Assembly: GCA_963922205.1 (NCBI GenBank)
Contig: CAWUHX010000080.1
Location: 752,814-816,813, forward strand
Length of the DNA stretch: 64,000 nt
Origin: Romanomermis culicivorax
Taxonomy: Eukaryota > Nematoda > Enoplea > Mermithida > Mermithidae
Direction: 5' to 3'
Each line of letters starts with the position of its first letter. Position 1 is the stretch's first letter. The position numbers were made by a program, and so were the translations under genes. This document shows positions 44,701 through 55,248 of this stretch, piece by piece. Under the pieces are notes generated by a model. That model was not told the DNA's origin. It searched no databases and saw only the letters and a program-made list of their open reading frames with translations.

Positions 44701-47700
44701 CTAATCTGGTCACGCCCTCCAATGCTTTCCTAGTACTGTATGCTTTTCGTGTCTTCTCTGTGCTTGCTTCCTACAGTGGGCTTAGCCACACCTCTGTGCT
44801 TCTGTGCATGCTTCTGTATCTATTTCCTCTGTATACACATGTTTTGTGGGACCATCGCTACCGTGGCACTTGAGACTACTGTCTGGCGGGGCTTTTACTT
44901 TTTACTCTGTGCAGGTGTTGTTTACGATTGTTATGAGGAATTACGGTAGCCGTGGAATGTGTATTTTAGTGTACGTTCTAGGGGACCAGCTGCCGTTGTG
45001 CAAATTAATTGGGGCGTCTTAATTAGGTCAATAGCGGCTACTGGGGTGGGGACGGATCAAAATAAAATACTTCACATGATTTTACAGGAATGTTTGGGTG
45101 TGAAACCCAGACACCCTTGAGAGGTTAAATCATGAAATGAAATAATATTTAATAAATGAATATCACATAATGTATTCTACATATTTACAGTACTGCATTA
45201 GCAGGTACATTACACTACTTGTCTCCAATTGTTCCCATTTCCTAGGATTTCATTGGCAACGCACCCCATGTTCAGACCTGTCATTCAACGTAAATAGTTA
45301 TGCTAAACCATAAAGGTTCTAAGGTTAAAACATATGCACATTTTAGAGTGTGCGAAAGGGGCCGAGTCAACTGATATCTCATGATCAAAACTACATGACC
45401 TGCGGCAGTGAGTTTTTACAGCAGTATTTATCCAGATCCTTACCGCCCCAGGGGCCTTTACTGTCATCAGGGTCCTTACTGTCTCCAGAGTCTTTATTGC
45501 CACGTGGGTCTAAGTTGTTTAATTTTTATGAGTAAAACCATAAAACCGTTAGGTTTCTTGTACAAAAAATTCAAGGGTTTTATGGTTTACATGAAAAAAA
45601 TTTCACAAGTTCAAAAATTTTAAGTCGAAACGATAAATTTTTATGTTCATTCCTGTTTTTTCCGGCCTCGAGGTAACTGATGCATCTTTTTACAAAGCAA
45701 TTGTCGACGCCTCCATATTTTTAAAAGTTGAGTCCCTGTACTTCCTACAGAAATGTGGCATTTTGCGCATTGAAAGCATCAAACATGCTGTATACAGTGA
45801 TGTGGAACTTTGGCAGTAAAGACCCCAGTAGTGGTAAACACCCTTATGGCATGAAAGAACCTGATGGCGGTGAAAACCCCAGTGGCAGTAAAGACTACAC
45901 TGGTTTTAAGGTCCCTGTTGACAGTAAGGACCTCTTTGGTGATAAAGACCCCCGTGGCGGCTAAGACCCTGGCGGTGGTAAAGGACCTGGTGGTGCTTAA
46001 AACCCTGGTGGCGGTAAGGAACCTGGTGTTGGTAAAGACCCCATTGGGAGTAATGTTCCTGGCAGTGGTACCCTGGTGATGATAGAGACCCTGTGGGGGT
46101 AAAGACCCTGGTGGCAGTAAAGACTTCTATGGCGGTAAAGAGTTTGGTGGTGGTATAAGACTCACGTCCACTGGTCACGAGACCTTGGTCACGTGATATA
46201 GGTGGCTCCGCCCATTTACTATAATTCAACTTGTGTATATGCCTCAACACACGCTCCATAGGGGCAAGCATAACTATTGATGGAGATTGTCTAAGGGCTG
46301 TTTACATAAAATACTGACGTTGATAACTTACATAATTAGTTCCAATATGGTAAAGAATATAATTTCAATTATTTTTTGTTACATAAACATTCAGGGTAAT
46401 TTCTTATCACTGATATTATTCATGTTGGTAATAATTTTTTATTCATTTCTTTTTGTTACTCAAGCCACTAATAAGAATTCGTTATATTGGTAATATCAAT
46501 TAGTGAGTATCTTTTTTGTACGCTCGATTTTCCGATATTGCTTGTTGTTAATCTTGGTTGTTGTTATACCGTTTCTTTTAAAATTTAGCTAATTTTAATC
46601 ATGCCTAAAGACGATGAGCAAAATTAATTATTATTAAGGAGGATTATAAAACAGCCAAAATGGAGCGGAAAAAATGACAAATGATGATAGACTATGGAAT
46701 TTTCATTAGCATTGTTAAGGATTATTTACGTGATGAAACATGGCCAAATATTCCATTAGCAACTTGAAAAAGATTAACAAAGTTAGAAAATCTGGTAGTT
46801 ATTATATGGAAAAAAGGCAATATATACCAAATCGATGGAGCCATTTTAGACATTATTGGTTCCATTCAGCATCTGTGAAAGGATAATCTTTCTCTAAGTT
46901 AAATTTTCCTGAAGATTTTTCGGCCACTGCATAAAATTTCGGCAAGTAGAGATGGGTCATTTTCATCGAATGACAATAACTTAGATGCATGTGTAACTTT
47001 TTTTTGAAAATTGTCTGCGTTTGAAAAATAATGAGAAAATCTATATTTTCAAATTTTTGCCAATTTTTCAACTTATTCACATTTTTTCCTTGTCCCATTC
47101 GAAACACAACTCATATTCATATTCAATTGATAGTCACACGAAAAAATCCTATGCATTGGAAAAAATGCCAATGTTAAGCAAAGAATGAATGAAATAAGTT
47201 GAAACTCTACAGGAGCATTAAAAAATGGTTAAGCCACTTAAAATTTAGTACTTTATCAACATTCTAAACTAAGTTGAAGCGAAATGGATACAAATCACTT
47301 CGCTTACTGCCCGAAAAAGAGCCATGAGAAAATGGGTGAAACTATTGGTAGTTTTCATTACTATCAGCTCACCTATTATGCTTGTTTAACAAATGGTAAC
47401 AAATTCGCTATTAATATTATAATATTTATGAATCTAATGGAAATTTTTTATGTAACGACCGACTAATGTTTTTGAGACTACTTCTTCCATCTTAGTAATA
47501 TTTATTAGAAATATCATTATCTCTTATGTAACATAAATTCTCAATAAATATTAGTAATATCAACGACTGATATTTTATATGTAACCGGACAATTCCATCA
47601 GAGAAAGATTAAAACACGGGCTACATTGTCGTTGGTAGGGACCGGTGTACTGTTTGACCTAAGCCATGAGTAGAGACAGAAAAATTTGGTGAGTGATAAT

Positions 47701-50700
47701 GTACTGTATGATCTGATCATCAGATGTGATAAGATCTTTTCATACCACATGGAACTCTATGCACTTCAAGTAGTTGGCAAACCCAGAGTAGTTCAGAAAT
47801 GACAGTACACATAATCAACTCATACTCAAAACTAGAGGTGGTACAGGTGAGATGTCTCGTGACCAGGTAGATCACAAAAGGATTTTATATTCAATCCATG
47901 AAGATTATGTTCCATATTTTTTGAATAGTTTCAAACTCGGGTAGAAATGAATACTTAAAATCATCTAACTCTGTGGTTGCCTACTCTGATATTCTCTGAG
48001 CATGAGTAGCTGTAGCTTTTGAATTGCCATTGAAATGCTGATTAGAGAGCAAATGATTTAGTTTATTAGATCCTGATCAAGTCTGACTGTGTCATCAAAA
48101 ACATTCCGTTCCACCACATTGCGTATAATATATAATTCCATAACCTATATTGTAATATAGTTAGTAGCAGCATGATCTGACACGAAATAGTTTACATAAA
48201 TGCTCAGATATAATTCATCATGAGAGGTTTAATGACCTTATCATCTATTAAATCATGCGTCATGCATGATCATAAATATTTTTGTTCAGTATGCTACATC
48301 CAGGATCATGTGTAGGTTAATGCGTCTTTTTGTTGTTTCTCATGAAAGCTGCCAAGAAACCATGGAAAACCAAACAAAAGAAAATTCAAATTACTGAACA
48401 ATTTTATGTCAGACCTATCTTTGCAGTGCAGGAACTCATTTTAAAACGAAATTACTCGCAACTAAAAGCTGCAACACAAAATAAAAAGTTACTGTATCCA
48501 GAATAATGTCCTATCACACTAAACATTACCCGCTTGCGAGTTACAAGACTGGCGTTTCATTTCGAAGTTATAGTCATTCATACGGCATGATGTCATCCAA
48601 ATTTCACGTTTCAACATCAAGTTCATATGGAGAAGTAGACTCATTTAGTCTGAAGATATACAGCTATAAAATACTCTCGTCTGACTCAACCAGGATCTCT
48701 TAATTTCGTGAGAAATTCGATATTTTAAGGAAACGTTCGTTAAAGTTTTCAAAGCACTAGCCCGTAACAAACCATGGTACATCGTAGCTGGAAATCACGA
48801 CTACCTCGGAAGCATTGATGCTCAAATTGGTTACCACAGCATAAACCCGACTTGGTACATAGCCAAACAATTTTATATACATGTTTCTCACGTTTCGTTT
48901 CGAATTGCAGGATTTATCCCAGTAGGTACTACTCATTTTCCTATCAGTCGCCGGATTCGTTTACTGTTGATTTCATCATGCTCGACACTATTATATTATG
49001 CGGAAACACCTTGGATTCCAAAGATTTGATTTCACCCCCTGGTCCTCCAAATAAATCAGCTGCAGACGATCAAACCAGGTGGTTAAAAGAACGACTAGAG
49101 TCGTCCAGGTATTACTGTACATTGATTGCCTGAAATTTAACCAACCATCTGATTTGCATGTTTAAGAGCTGCGTACATATTCATCATCGGGCATTATCCT
49201 GTTAGATCGAAGGGCAGGAATGGAGCGCACGTTCAATGTATGCGGAAAATTGTTGAACCATTGATGTTACAATATAACACCACGGCATATATGAACGGTC
49301 ACGATCACAATTTACAGGTAACTAGAATAGAAACTCGCACGAGATGTGCTACATCACCAGAGGAGTAAGTGCTGAGGAAACTTTAACCAAACTTTCCCTA
49401 AATCTGTCGAAAATTAAGATAGACTATTTTAGAGAAAAATTCTGAATAAATCTCAACCAGGCCGACAAATTGATGCTTAATTTGCTGCCTTTTTTACAAC
49501 AAAAAATTTCCTGCATACTTTTAAAATTCAGTATTTTGATAAGGTTAAGCACCTAATAATCTCTAGCACTTTCTGAGTTAGTCCGCCCCCCCAAACACCT
49601 CAATACCCGTGCATGAGAACTTGACTAATCAGAAGAACATGACTCTTTGTCGGTTATTTTCACCTATGAGGACTTAGAAGAATGATGGGTTGGTGAAATT
49701 TTCTACATGTAGTTGCCCAGTTTGTACCATCCTAGTTATACTATCATTTGTAAATGTTGTTGGTCTGAGAAGAGTACATTTCTGAAAAACGAGATTGTTC
49801 TCCGATTTTCGCCATTTTAATGATATCATCTCACAGAAAATACAGTTAACCCTGTGTTCATGCTATGGATTGGGTGAGTGCTGGAGCATTGGATTCATTA
49901 ACAAGTTTTGAATACTCTAAAGCAAGAATAGGCAAAATGTTTGAAATTTGCTGACTATGCAGACTAATATATCGAGCCCTTTTCCTACACAGTTAAATTT
50001 TTATCAAGAATCGGCCACTTTAGTCTAGAAAAATTATACTGAACTCCAAAAATTGGCAATGGTGGGAAACTTTATACATACCGTCCAAACAAAATATTGC
50101 AACAGTGGAACAAGCTCTACTCAATTTCTTTTTACAGAATTCGAGAAGGGGCACGTGATTAAAAACGAATATGATATTGGCAAAACATGTTTGAAATTCT
50201 TCATGACTTATTAAAAAAATTGCACACGATAAATCAAGTTTCATGTTTGAAAAATTCCACAGTAAAAATCGTATGATTTTGAATACAGTAATCATTTTTG
50301 TCATTTGCTAGTCTACACGAATTTTATGAAATCAGACTCAACATTGTACGGAGGACACAGTTGTACATCCATCAGAACTACCCATCGATTGGAGTCTGCA
50401 TGACTAACGTTTTTTGATCAGATTTTCTCACATAAATATGGTTTAATGGAAGGGAATGTCTAATGGAAGGTCACATAGCACAGCCGTCGGGTGGTACTCA
50501 AACACGGATCAGCATATGGATCATCGATCCAGATCTGGTGTCTTAAACACGGATCGACGGATCGCAATGGATCGGCCTAAACAAAGAAAAGTTTTTTAAG
50601 TTAGTTATGACAATGTCTTAAACCCGGATCACCACAGATCAAGGGATTTCAATCCGTTGATCTGGATCAAGATCAAAACGTCTTAAACATGAATTTTTTC

Positions 50701-53683
50701 CAGATCCGGATCACGGATCGGCTTCGTATAAAATATTTTTGATCCAAATCAAACACTTTTGATTCAGATCAACTTTTGTCGATTCGGATCAATTGTTTTT
50801 GATCTAGATGAAGAATTTTCAAATTTTTCCCTCCTGATGTCTATTTTCACGTCACATACCCAATTTTTAATCTGTATCACATTTGTTTGATGTAGATCAA
50901 ATTTTTCCAAATTTTATGTATTCAACGCTTATTTTGAAGCAGGGATCCCATATGAAGATTTTTCTATAGTTGTTCTATTAACAAATTATTTTGGATTATA
51001 ATCATCACACAATTTTTTAATTGTATATGAAAAACAAAAACAATAGTTCAACCACAGAGTCTTCGATACACTTGAAGATGGAGCATTTGATTGCTCAATA
51101 AATCTGGAATCCCCACTGTTGGGGTCCTTTTTAGTTTTGCACTACTGTTCTGAGGTAAATGTATGGTTTCTATGTGTATCTGGCATATTCGAAGAAACAT
51201 ATCTATGGGCTAAAACAGATATTTTGCATGTCTTCACGTAAAATTTGGGGCATTTTATTCTATAAATTCATTAATTTTATTTCTTCATCTGTTGAAGAAC
51301 TCTTCTGGTGAATGTAACATTGATTTCATTATATATTTTGTTGTTCTGGTAGAAACATCTCTGTGGGTTTAAGTTGCAATTTTTGTTGTCTTTATTGGTT
51401 TGAATAAATTTTGTTGAATTTATGAATAAAAAAAAATTAAAACATATATGATGACTTGATCACTGATTGTGTATTTGTAGTTCTACACAATCAACGACCA
51501 ATCCTTCCTGATACCATCACTCGTGAGAATGAAATAGATTATATAAAAGAGAAATTTTATGAAACATAAAATAAATGAGTTGTGAAGCATTTATTTTGTA
51601 GTTATTGTATTTTGTGTTTTTGCAAAAGAGTAGTTCAACTGTCAAGTCTTCATTGCCAAAGTAAAATTCAGATGATTTTACCATCTCCATAATTTCATTT
51701 TACATCTTTATCTGTTGAGCAACCCTTCTGCTTGTAAGGTTGCTCAACAGATAAAAGTAAGTTTGAATACTTGCTTGCCTTCACTTGACCTTCGAACAAG
51801 GACCCGAGTCACACTTTGAGCTTGGGCCGTGAGATATCTTAAAGTAAGTCGTTATCCCTAATTTTGTATAAACTTTTGTTTGAAGTAAATAATAATATTG
51901 TTACACTTATCCATAGGGGTGATCTGTGTTTAAGACATGCAATACTGATCACTTTCACCGATCATTCAAATTTTAAGACTAAAAATGAATGAAAATAGTT
52001 TTGAAAGTTGTTTTCCTAGGTTTCTAAGTATGGTCAACAAGCGTAGAGTGTTTTCAAGTTGAAATTTAAAAACTTAAAAAATTTTTAAATTGTAGAAAAA
52101 AATTCAAATTTTTTAAATTTCAGTTTCTACGTTTTCCTGACACCTTAAAGTGTGATATAAACATGTTATAAAAGTTTTTTGAGGTAAAAAAATTTCTGCA
52201 GCTTATAAAAGTTAGTAGGTTATACATTGAAAAGTAAAATAATATATGAAAATTTCCATTTTAGTTATTTCGAGACATATCATTGTGTGGCATATCCATC
52301 TTTGCCACGATATTTTCTGATTGATGGCTGGCTATTTAACCAAAGAATCCTAATTGATTTACCAGAAGCATAAGGAGAACAATATTCGACTGTTAGCTAA
52401 AGAAGGCATGATTGCCATAGTGCACAACTTCATATGCGGATTTTTGATGATGACATGCGGCCATAGAGTTAGAGAAAAATGGAGTCTCAAAAATGATTAT
52501 AAATATTTCATCCAAAGTTTGCACCCTCTATTGACTAATTGGGTGTCGGTGAGGCACTTCACCAGTGATTTGGCAGTTGAAGCATGTCATTGTGGCTTGT
52601 CTGTATCGCATGATGTTTTTTCTTAATTTTTGTACTTTTTGTGTTTTTACATCTTTGTTTACTAGTTTTACCAGTGTTCCTGTTTCCGTTTTCTATCGTG
52701 TTTTGTACATGCTAGTTTATTTTATATCATTCAAGTAAATTAAATTGCCAAAAATTTCATATTAGGCAAACTGACAACTAAAATTATATAACTGAAATTT
52801 TAACCTTTTACATCGCAACAAAGAAATATGTATCGTAAAAATGACATTGATCCAGATCAAAAAGTGGATACGTGATGCGAAAATAGACATTGGGAGGAAA
52901 AAAATCGAGAAATTTTGATCCAGATTAAAAAATGACCCAGATGAAAAAATTTTGATTTGGATCAAAAGTATTCCGTTCAAAGGCGATCCCTGATCCGGAT
53001 CCAGAAAAATAATTTGTGTTCAAGATGTTTTGACTATGGATCTGGATTAATAGATCAAAACGTGGTGATCCGGGTTAAGACGTCAAATAACCAACTTACG
53101 AAACTTTTCTTTGCTTAGACTGATCCGTTGTGATCCGTCGATCCCTGGTGATCCATGTTTAAAACATCCGGATCCTTGATCTGCGTGCTGATCCGTGTTT
53201 AAGCAGCACGATGAGTCTGCTCTGGGCTATCCAATGTTCTTCCATATTTTGCCAAATTTCCATCCGAAAAATTTATTTCGTGATTATTGAAGGGGCAATA
53301 GAAATTTTCATCAAAAAACCATTGCTATCGATTTTAGTATATAACCGTAATTCTGTATTTGTTCCATCTTATAGCATGTTACGTCCAACGTACAAAACCA
53401 CAAACTGAATTTCATCGTTTCGGGGACTGCAGCGTATCGCGATTCGGTTCAGTTGACGACTCACGAAGAAAATACAACTTCTCAATTTTTCTACCCTGTG
53501 AAATCGACAAATAATTCACCATATCTCAGAAGGACGTCTGATGATAAGCCCGGTTTCGTCGTTGGGAAACTGACTAAATATAGGGCCGTATTTAGATTTT
53601 ATAATTCCGATGGTACTTTATTGTATAATTTCAATGCCATACCAAGGAAAAGTCAATTTTGGAGCGTCTTGCTCAAAACATGA
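38784..53683 (+). CDS. Purple (tartrate-resistant) acid phosphatase, five exons
   Basis: Metallophosphatase of the ACP5 type, a usually secreted or lysosomal enzyme with a two-metal centre. Exons: 38784-39082, 48730-48854, 48911-49108, 49167-49317 and 53375-53683; phases agree at every junction and all introns are GT-AG. Metal-ligand motifs are all present in order: ADWGG, TAGDNIYPRG, VAGNHDYLG, IIGHYPV and NGHDHNLQ. The protein after DWGG has the usual family length and ends at TGA 53681-53683. The first exon opens without an in-frame ATG (acceptor CTTCGCCCTTAG at 38783), so an exon with the start and signal peptide is missing or upstream. Introns are 9.6 kb, 56 bp, 58 bp and 4.1 kb. The two long ones are filled with mobile elements. 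Confidence 0.92.
39335..40040 (+). repeat. Minisatellite foldback family copy, split by a MITE
   Basis: Begins TAGTTATGCTGGCCCC, continues with the family flank (GTTGGAGTATATACACACG, GATATCATGTGACC), then units of the form CTTTACC(G/A)(T/C)(C/A)ACCAGGGT. The array is interrupted at about 39551-39990 by the MITE-like element and seems to continue after it (GGGTTTCTACCACGACCAAG). It lies in phosphatase intron 1. Confidence 0.65.
39551..39990 (+). mobile_element. MITE-like element, copy A
   Basis: About 440 bp with CATGCATGCA-type ends and several CCCCCAGCAGATT repeats just inside both ends. A second copy in inverse orientation is at 41341-41755. Internal words shared by both include the segment around GCATATTCTTACAACTATAT on the copy B strand. 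No coding capacity. It is inserted in the minisatellite array. Confidence 0.7.
40306..40311 (-). terminator. AATAAA polyadenylation signal, minus strand
   Basis: AATAAA on the minus strand 15 bp after the stop codon of the candidate exon at 40326-40553. Confidence 0.4.
40326..40553 (-). CDS. Candidate terminal exon of an antisense gene in phosphatase intron 1
   Basis: Acceptor-like TGTAAATGCTTAG ends at 40554. The frame then reads about 75 codons (KEPLRSLGYAVIEMREFDLF... LQHVLEVVQMQ) to a stop at 40326-40328, with AATAAA close behind. The protein is hydrophilic and gene-like. LRSLGYAVIEM faintly recalls subdomain IX of protein kinases, but no other kinase motif is seen, so I do not assign it. 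Upstream exons were not found. Confidence 0.35.
   Translation of the reverse strand, partial: KEPLRSLGYAVIEMREFDLFTQLYDNNDMKEFLNCVKIMEPINRRDGIKSFSSLSSSKYIGYSNLQHVLEVVQMQ
41341..41755 (-). mobile_element. MITE-like element, copy B (inverted)
   Basis: Starts CCATACATGCACAGCATAGA and ends TGTGCATGTATGCCCCTA. It carries the CTGCTGGGGGTCAGCAAGAA subterminal repeats and matches copy A inverted over its length. A 14-C run near 41717-41732 is a likely sequencing or slippage spot. The flanking blocks at about 41215-41330 and 41815-41935 resemble each other (AGCTC(C/T)GGCACCAC, GGATAAT), suggesting insertion into or next to a duplicated segment. Confidence 0.65.
41756..42495. other. Intron 1 sequence, nothing recognised
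   Basis: Apart from the duplicated flank to about 41935, no feature is supported. Confidence 0.3.
42496..42912 (+). CDS. Unrecognised pair of open frames in phosphatase intron 1
   Basis: Two adjacent plus-strand frames (42496-42693 and 42709-42912) with gene-like composition, for example IWNDGEKLSKHFRPIDEMKT and then YDKSHDPVQAIHILVGYIRA. They may be the remains of one transposon or retrogene protein broken by a stop and a shift. No family recognised. Confidence 0.25.
42913..44344. other. Intron 1 sequence, nothing recognised
   Basis: No supported feature. 44341-44344 is CTAC, the left target duplication of the next element. Confidence 0.3.
44345..45214 (-). mobile_element. Solo LTR, family copy 3
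   Basis: Minus orientation, 870 bp, with ends TGTAAC...TTACA and the 4-bp duplication CTAC (44341-44344 and 45215-45218). Full-length match to copies 1 and 2. The TATTTAAAG-type site is kept in inverse orientation near 44606. It lies in intron 1 of the phosphatase gene, antisense to it. Confidence 0.88.
45295..46277. repeat. Minisatellite foldback element, best-preserved copy
   Basis: Begins TAGTTATGCT and ends AGCATAACTA, so the ends are perfect 10-bp inverted repeats. Both ends then show the family flank in inverted orientation (GATATCTCATGATC on the left, GGTCACGTGATATAGG on the right). Next come arrays of the 18-bp unit ACCCTGGTGGCGGTAAAG: a short array inverted at 45405-45510 and a long one of about 18 units at 45815-46160. 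The centre has no coding region. It is nonautonomous; the mobilising enzyme is unknown. Confidence 0.75.
46298..47584. repeat. Possible TIR element, diverged
   Basis: The left end GTTTACATAAAATACTGACG followed by TTGATAA is mirrored at the right end, which on the reverse strand reads GTTACATATAAAATATCAGT followed by CGTTGATA. Similarity is moderate and further TTGTTACATAA words occur inside. No transposase is visible. Confidence 0.4.
47585..48729. other. End of phosphatase intron 1
   Basis: Contains a 54-codon open frame with a real ATG at 48342-48506 (MKAAKKPWKTKQKKIQIT...), lysine-rich at its start, unrecognised. The intron ends at TATTTTAAG (48729). Confidence 0.3.
49318..50490. other. 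First part of phosphatase intron 4
   Basis: Starts with donor GTAACT. No other feature is supported before the GATC-dense element. Confidence 0.35.
50491..53210. mobile_element. GATC-dense inverted-repeat element, 2.7 kb
   Basis: Arms of about 350-370 bp are inverted. The left reads CTCAAACACGGATCAGCA and the right, on the reverse strand, CTTAAACACGGATCAGCACG. Both continue with GGATCGACGGATC and then AAACAAAGAAAAGTTT or AAGCAAAGAAAAGTTT. The left arm alone has about 19 GATC within 310 bp. The 2-kb centre has no recognised transposase; one 90-codon open frame (52354-52626) is unassigned. It fills two thirds of phosphatase intron 4. I could not fix a target duplication. Confidence 0.7.
51707..51755. 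other. Perfect 18-bp hairpin
   Basis: TTTATCTGTTGAGCAACC at 51707-51724 and its exact reverse complement at 51738-51755 are separated by a 13-nt loop. It lies in the middle of the GATC-dense element. A related word (CATCTGTTGAAGAACTC) occurs near 51287 without the partner arm. Confidence 0.85.
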
Positions 53684-53875
53684 CTTTATAGGATGTGATA
53701 TAATTGAAAAATCCTCGGATCAAATCACAAATTTCAACTTGATCTGAGTTTACAAATTTTCGAGACAAATCGCAGAAGAGCTAATAATCAGATAAATGTA
53801 GCATTTTCATACGGTTTAACTTTCAACGAGGAAGATCTCAGTTTCAAATTGACATAAGGTGCACAATAGTCATTC

Positions 53876-53881
53876 AATAAA
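53876..53881 (+). terminator. AATAAA polyadenylation signal of the phosphatase gene
   Basis: First AATAAA after the phosphatase stop codon, 193 bp downstream, in an AT-rich context. Assigned by position. Confidence 0.5.
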
Positions 53882-55248
53882 AAATTTTGATATTCATACT
53901 AAGTTCGAGGATGTGTGATAAATTGGAATGCTAATCTTTTAGTCGTGCAACTGCACAAGGAAAACAAAATATGGATACACGTACTATCACAGAAAGCTAT
54001 CAAGCGCAGCATAATCACGCAGCAGATGTGGGAAAAGCTAGATTGAATTAGCCAAAGATTTTTTATCTCGAGCAATCTCATTTTCAAGGTCAAAGCGAAA
54101 AAATTTATGTATTTAACAATTCACAGTAATGCGCACAAATGATTGAAGATTTTTGATCTTCAGCCGAGCGATTTTTGGAACTGATGCATTCTGATTCTGC
54201 ATTATTACGTCCGAATATTACATGTAACAGGTTTCGTTATGATCTGCCTGGATCCAGTTCAGCATTTTACACACTTCGTTTTTTTTTTGTTTCAAAGTCA
54301 TCATTTTTTGCTATTTGACTCGTTACAGCTTATGCATTTGGGGAGAAAAAAAAATTGCATTAAACGTAGTCGTAGTCACAAAACTCTTTGGACAAGGAGA
54401 ACTATGGTTTTTTCCTAAATATCATACCAAAGTATTAGAAAGGAAATCAAGTAACTGTTATTCTATATTTCACCAGGAAAAAATGCCAGGGGCTGGCATG
54501 CTAAACCGAACATGTTTGATGTAGGGCTTTCTTTAGAGTTGATATGGTAATCTTTTTAAAACACAAGGCAGACGCTTAAAAGGCAGATACAAGTAATGTT
54601 TCACAAAAAGTCCGTCCAAGACATGAAAAGCAGAGACAAGGTTTCGTTTCTTTCACAAAAATTTCCCTTTCAGGAAAAACATATACCCGCCCCAGAAATT
54701 TTAAAAAATACTTTCGGCATAATTTGAAGGAAACGAAAGGAACTGCGTACTGTAGATTGCCAAAACAATGGCGGACTACACATGAGAATGTCACGCACCC
54801 CACCAGCACAGTTCACGAGATCAAGGTGTTGACATTTGACGAATGCATTACATGGAGGCAGCCATATTTTCGAGTTACGCCAAACATTTCCGCCATACTT
54901 CGTCGAAATTTCGATGACAGATTATTTTGAAGAAGACATGGCTGAGAATTGAAGTGGGTGTAAAAAAAACAAAGACAGAAATTAAAAAATGGATAAAAAA
55001 ACCGGATGACACTGTTTCAAAGTTTTCTTCTCCAAAAATATCACTGCAAGCGTTATCATGCTAACTTGATTAATCCGATAAGAAGACGTCTGGTATTAAT
55101 TAACCTCGTTCTAATTATGAAACCCTGTTTGTTTCTTATTTTGCTATCTGAGGCTTCTTTGTTTCGTTTATTTCTCTTTTGATTTTGGCATAGAAAACGT
55201 TTGAAATACATAGTATATACTCTCTCATTAAGAAATCCAGCCCACTTC
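53882..55248. other. No gene recognised
   Basis: Open frames on both strands at 54576-54930 are gene-length for this composition but have no recognised domain and overlap each other. Confidence 0.3.
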
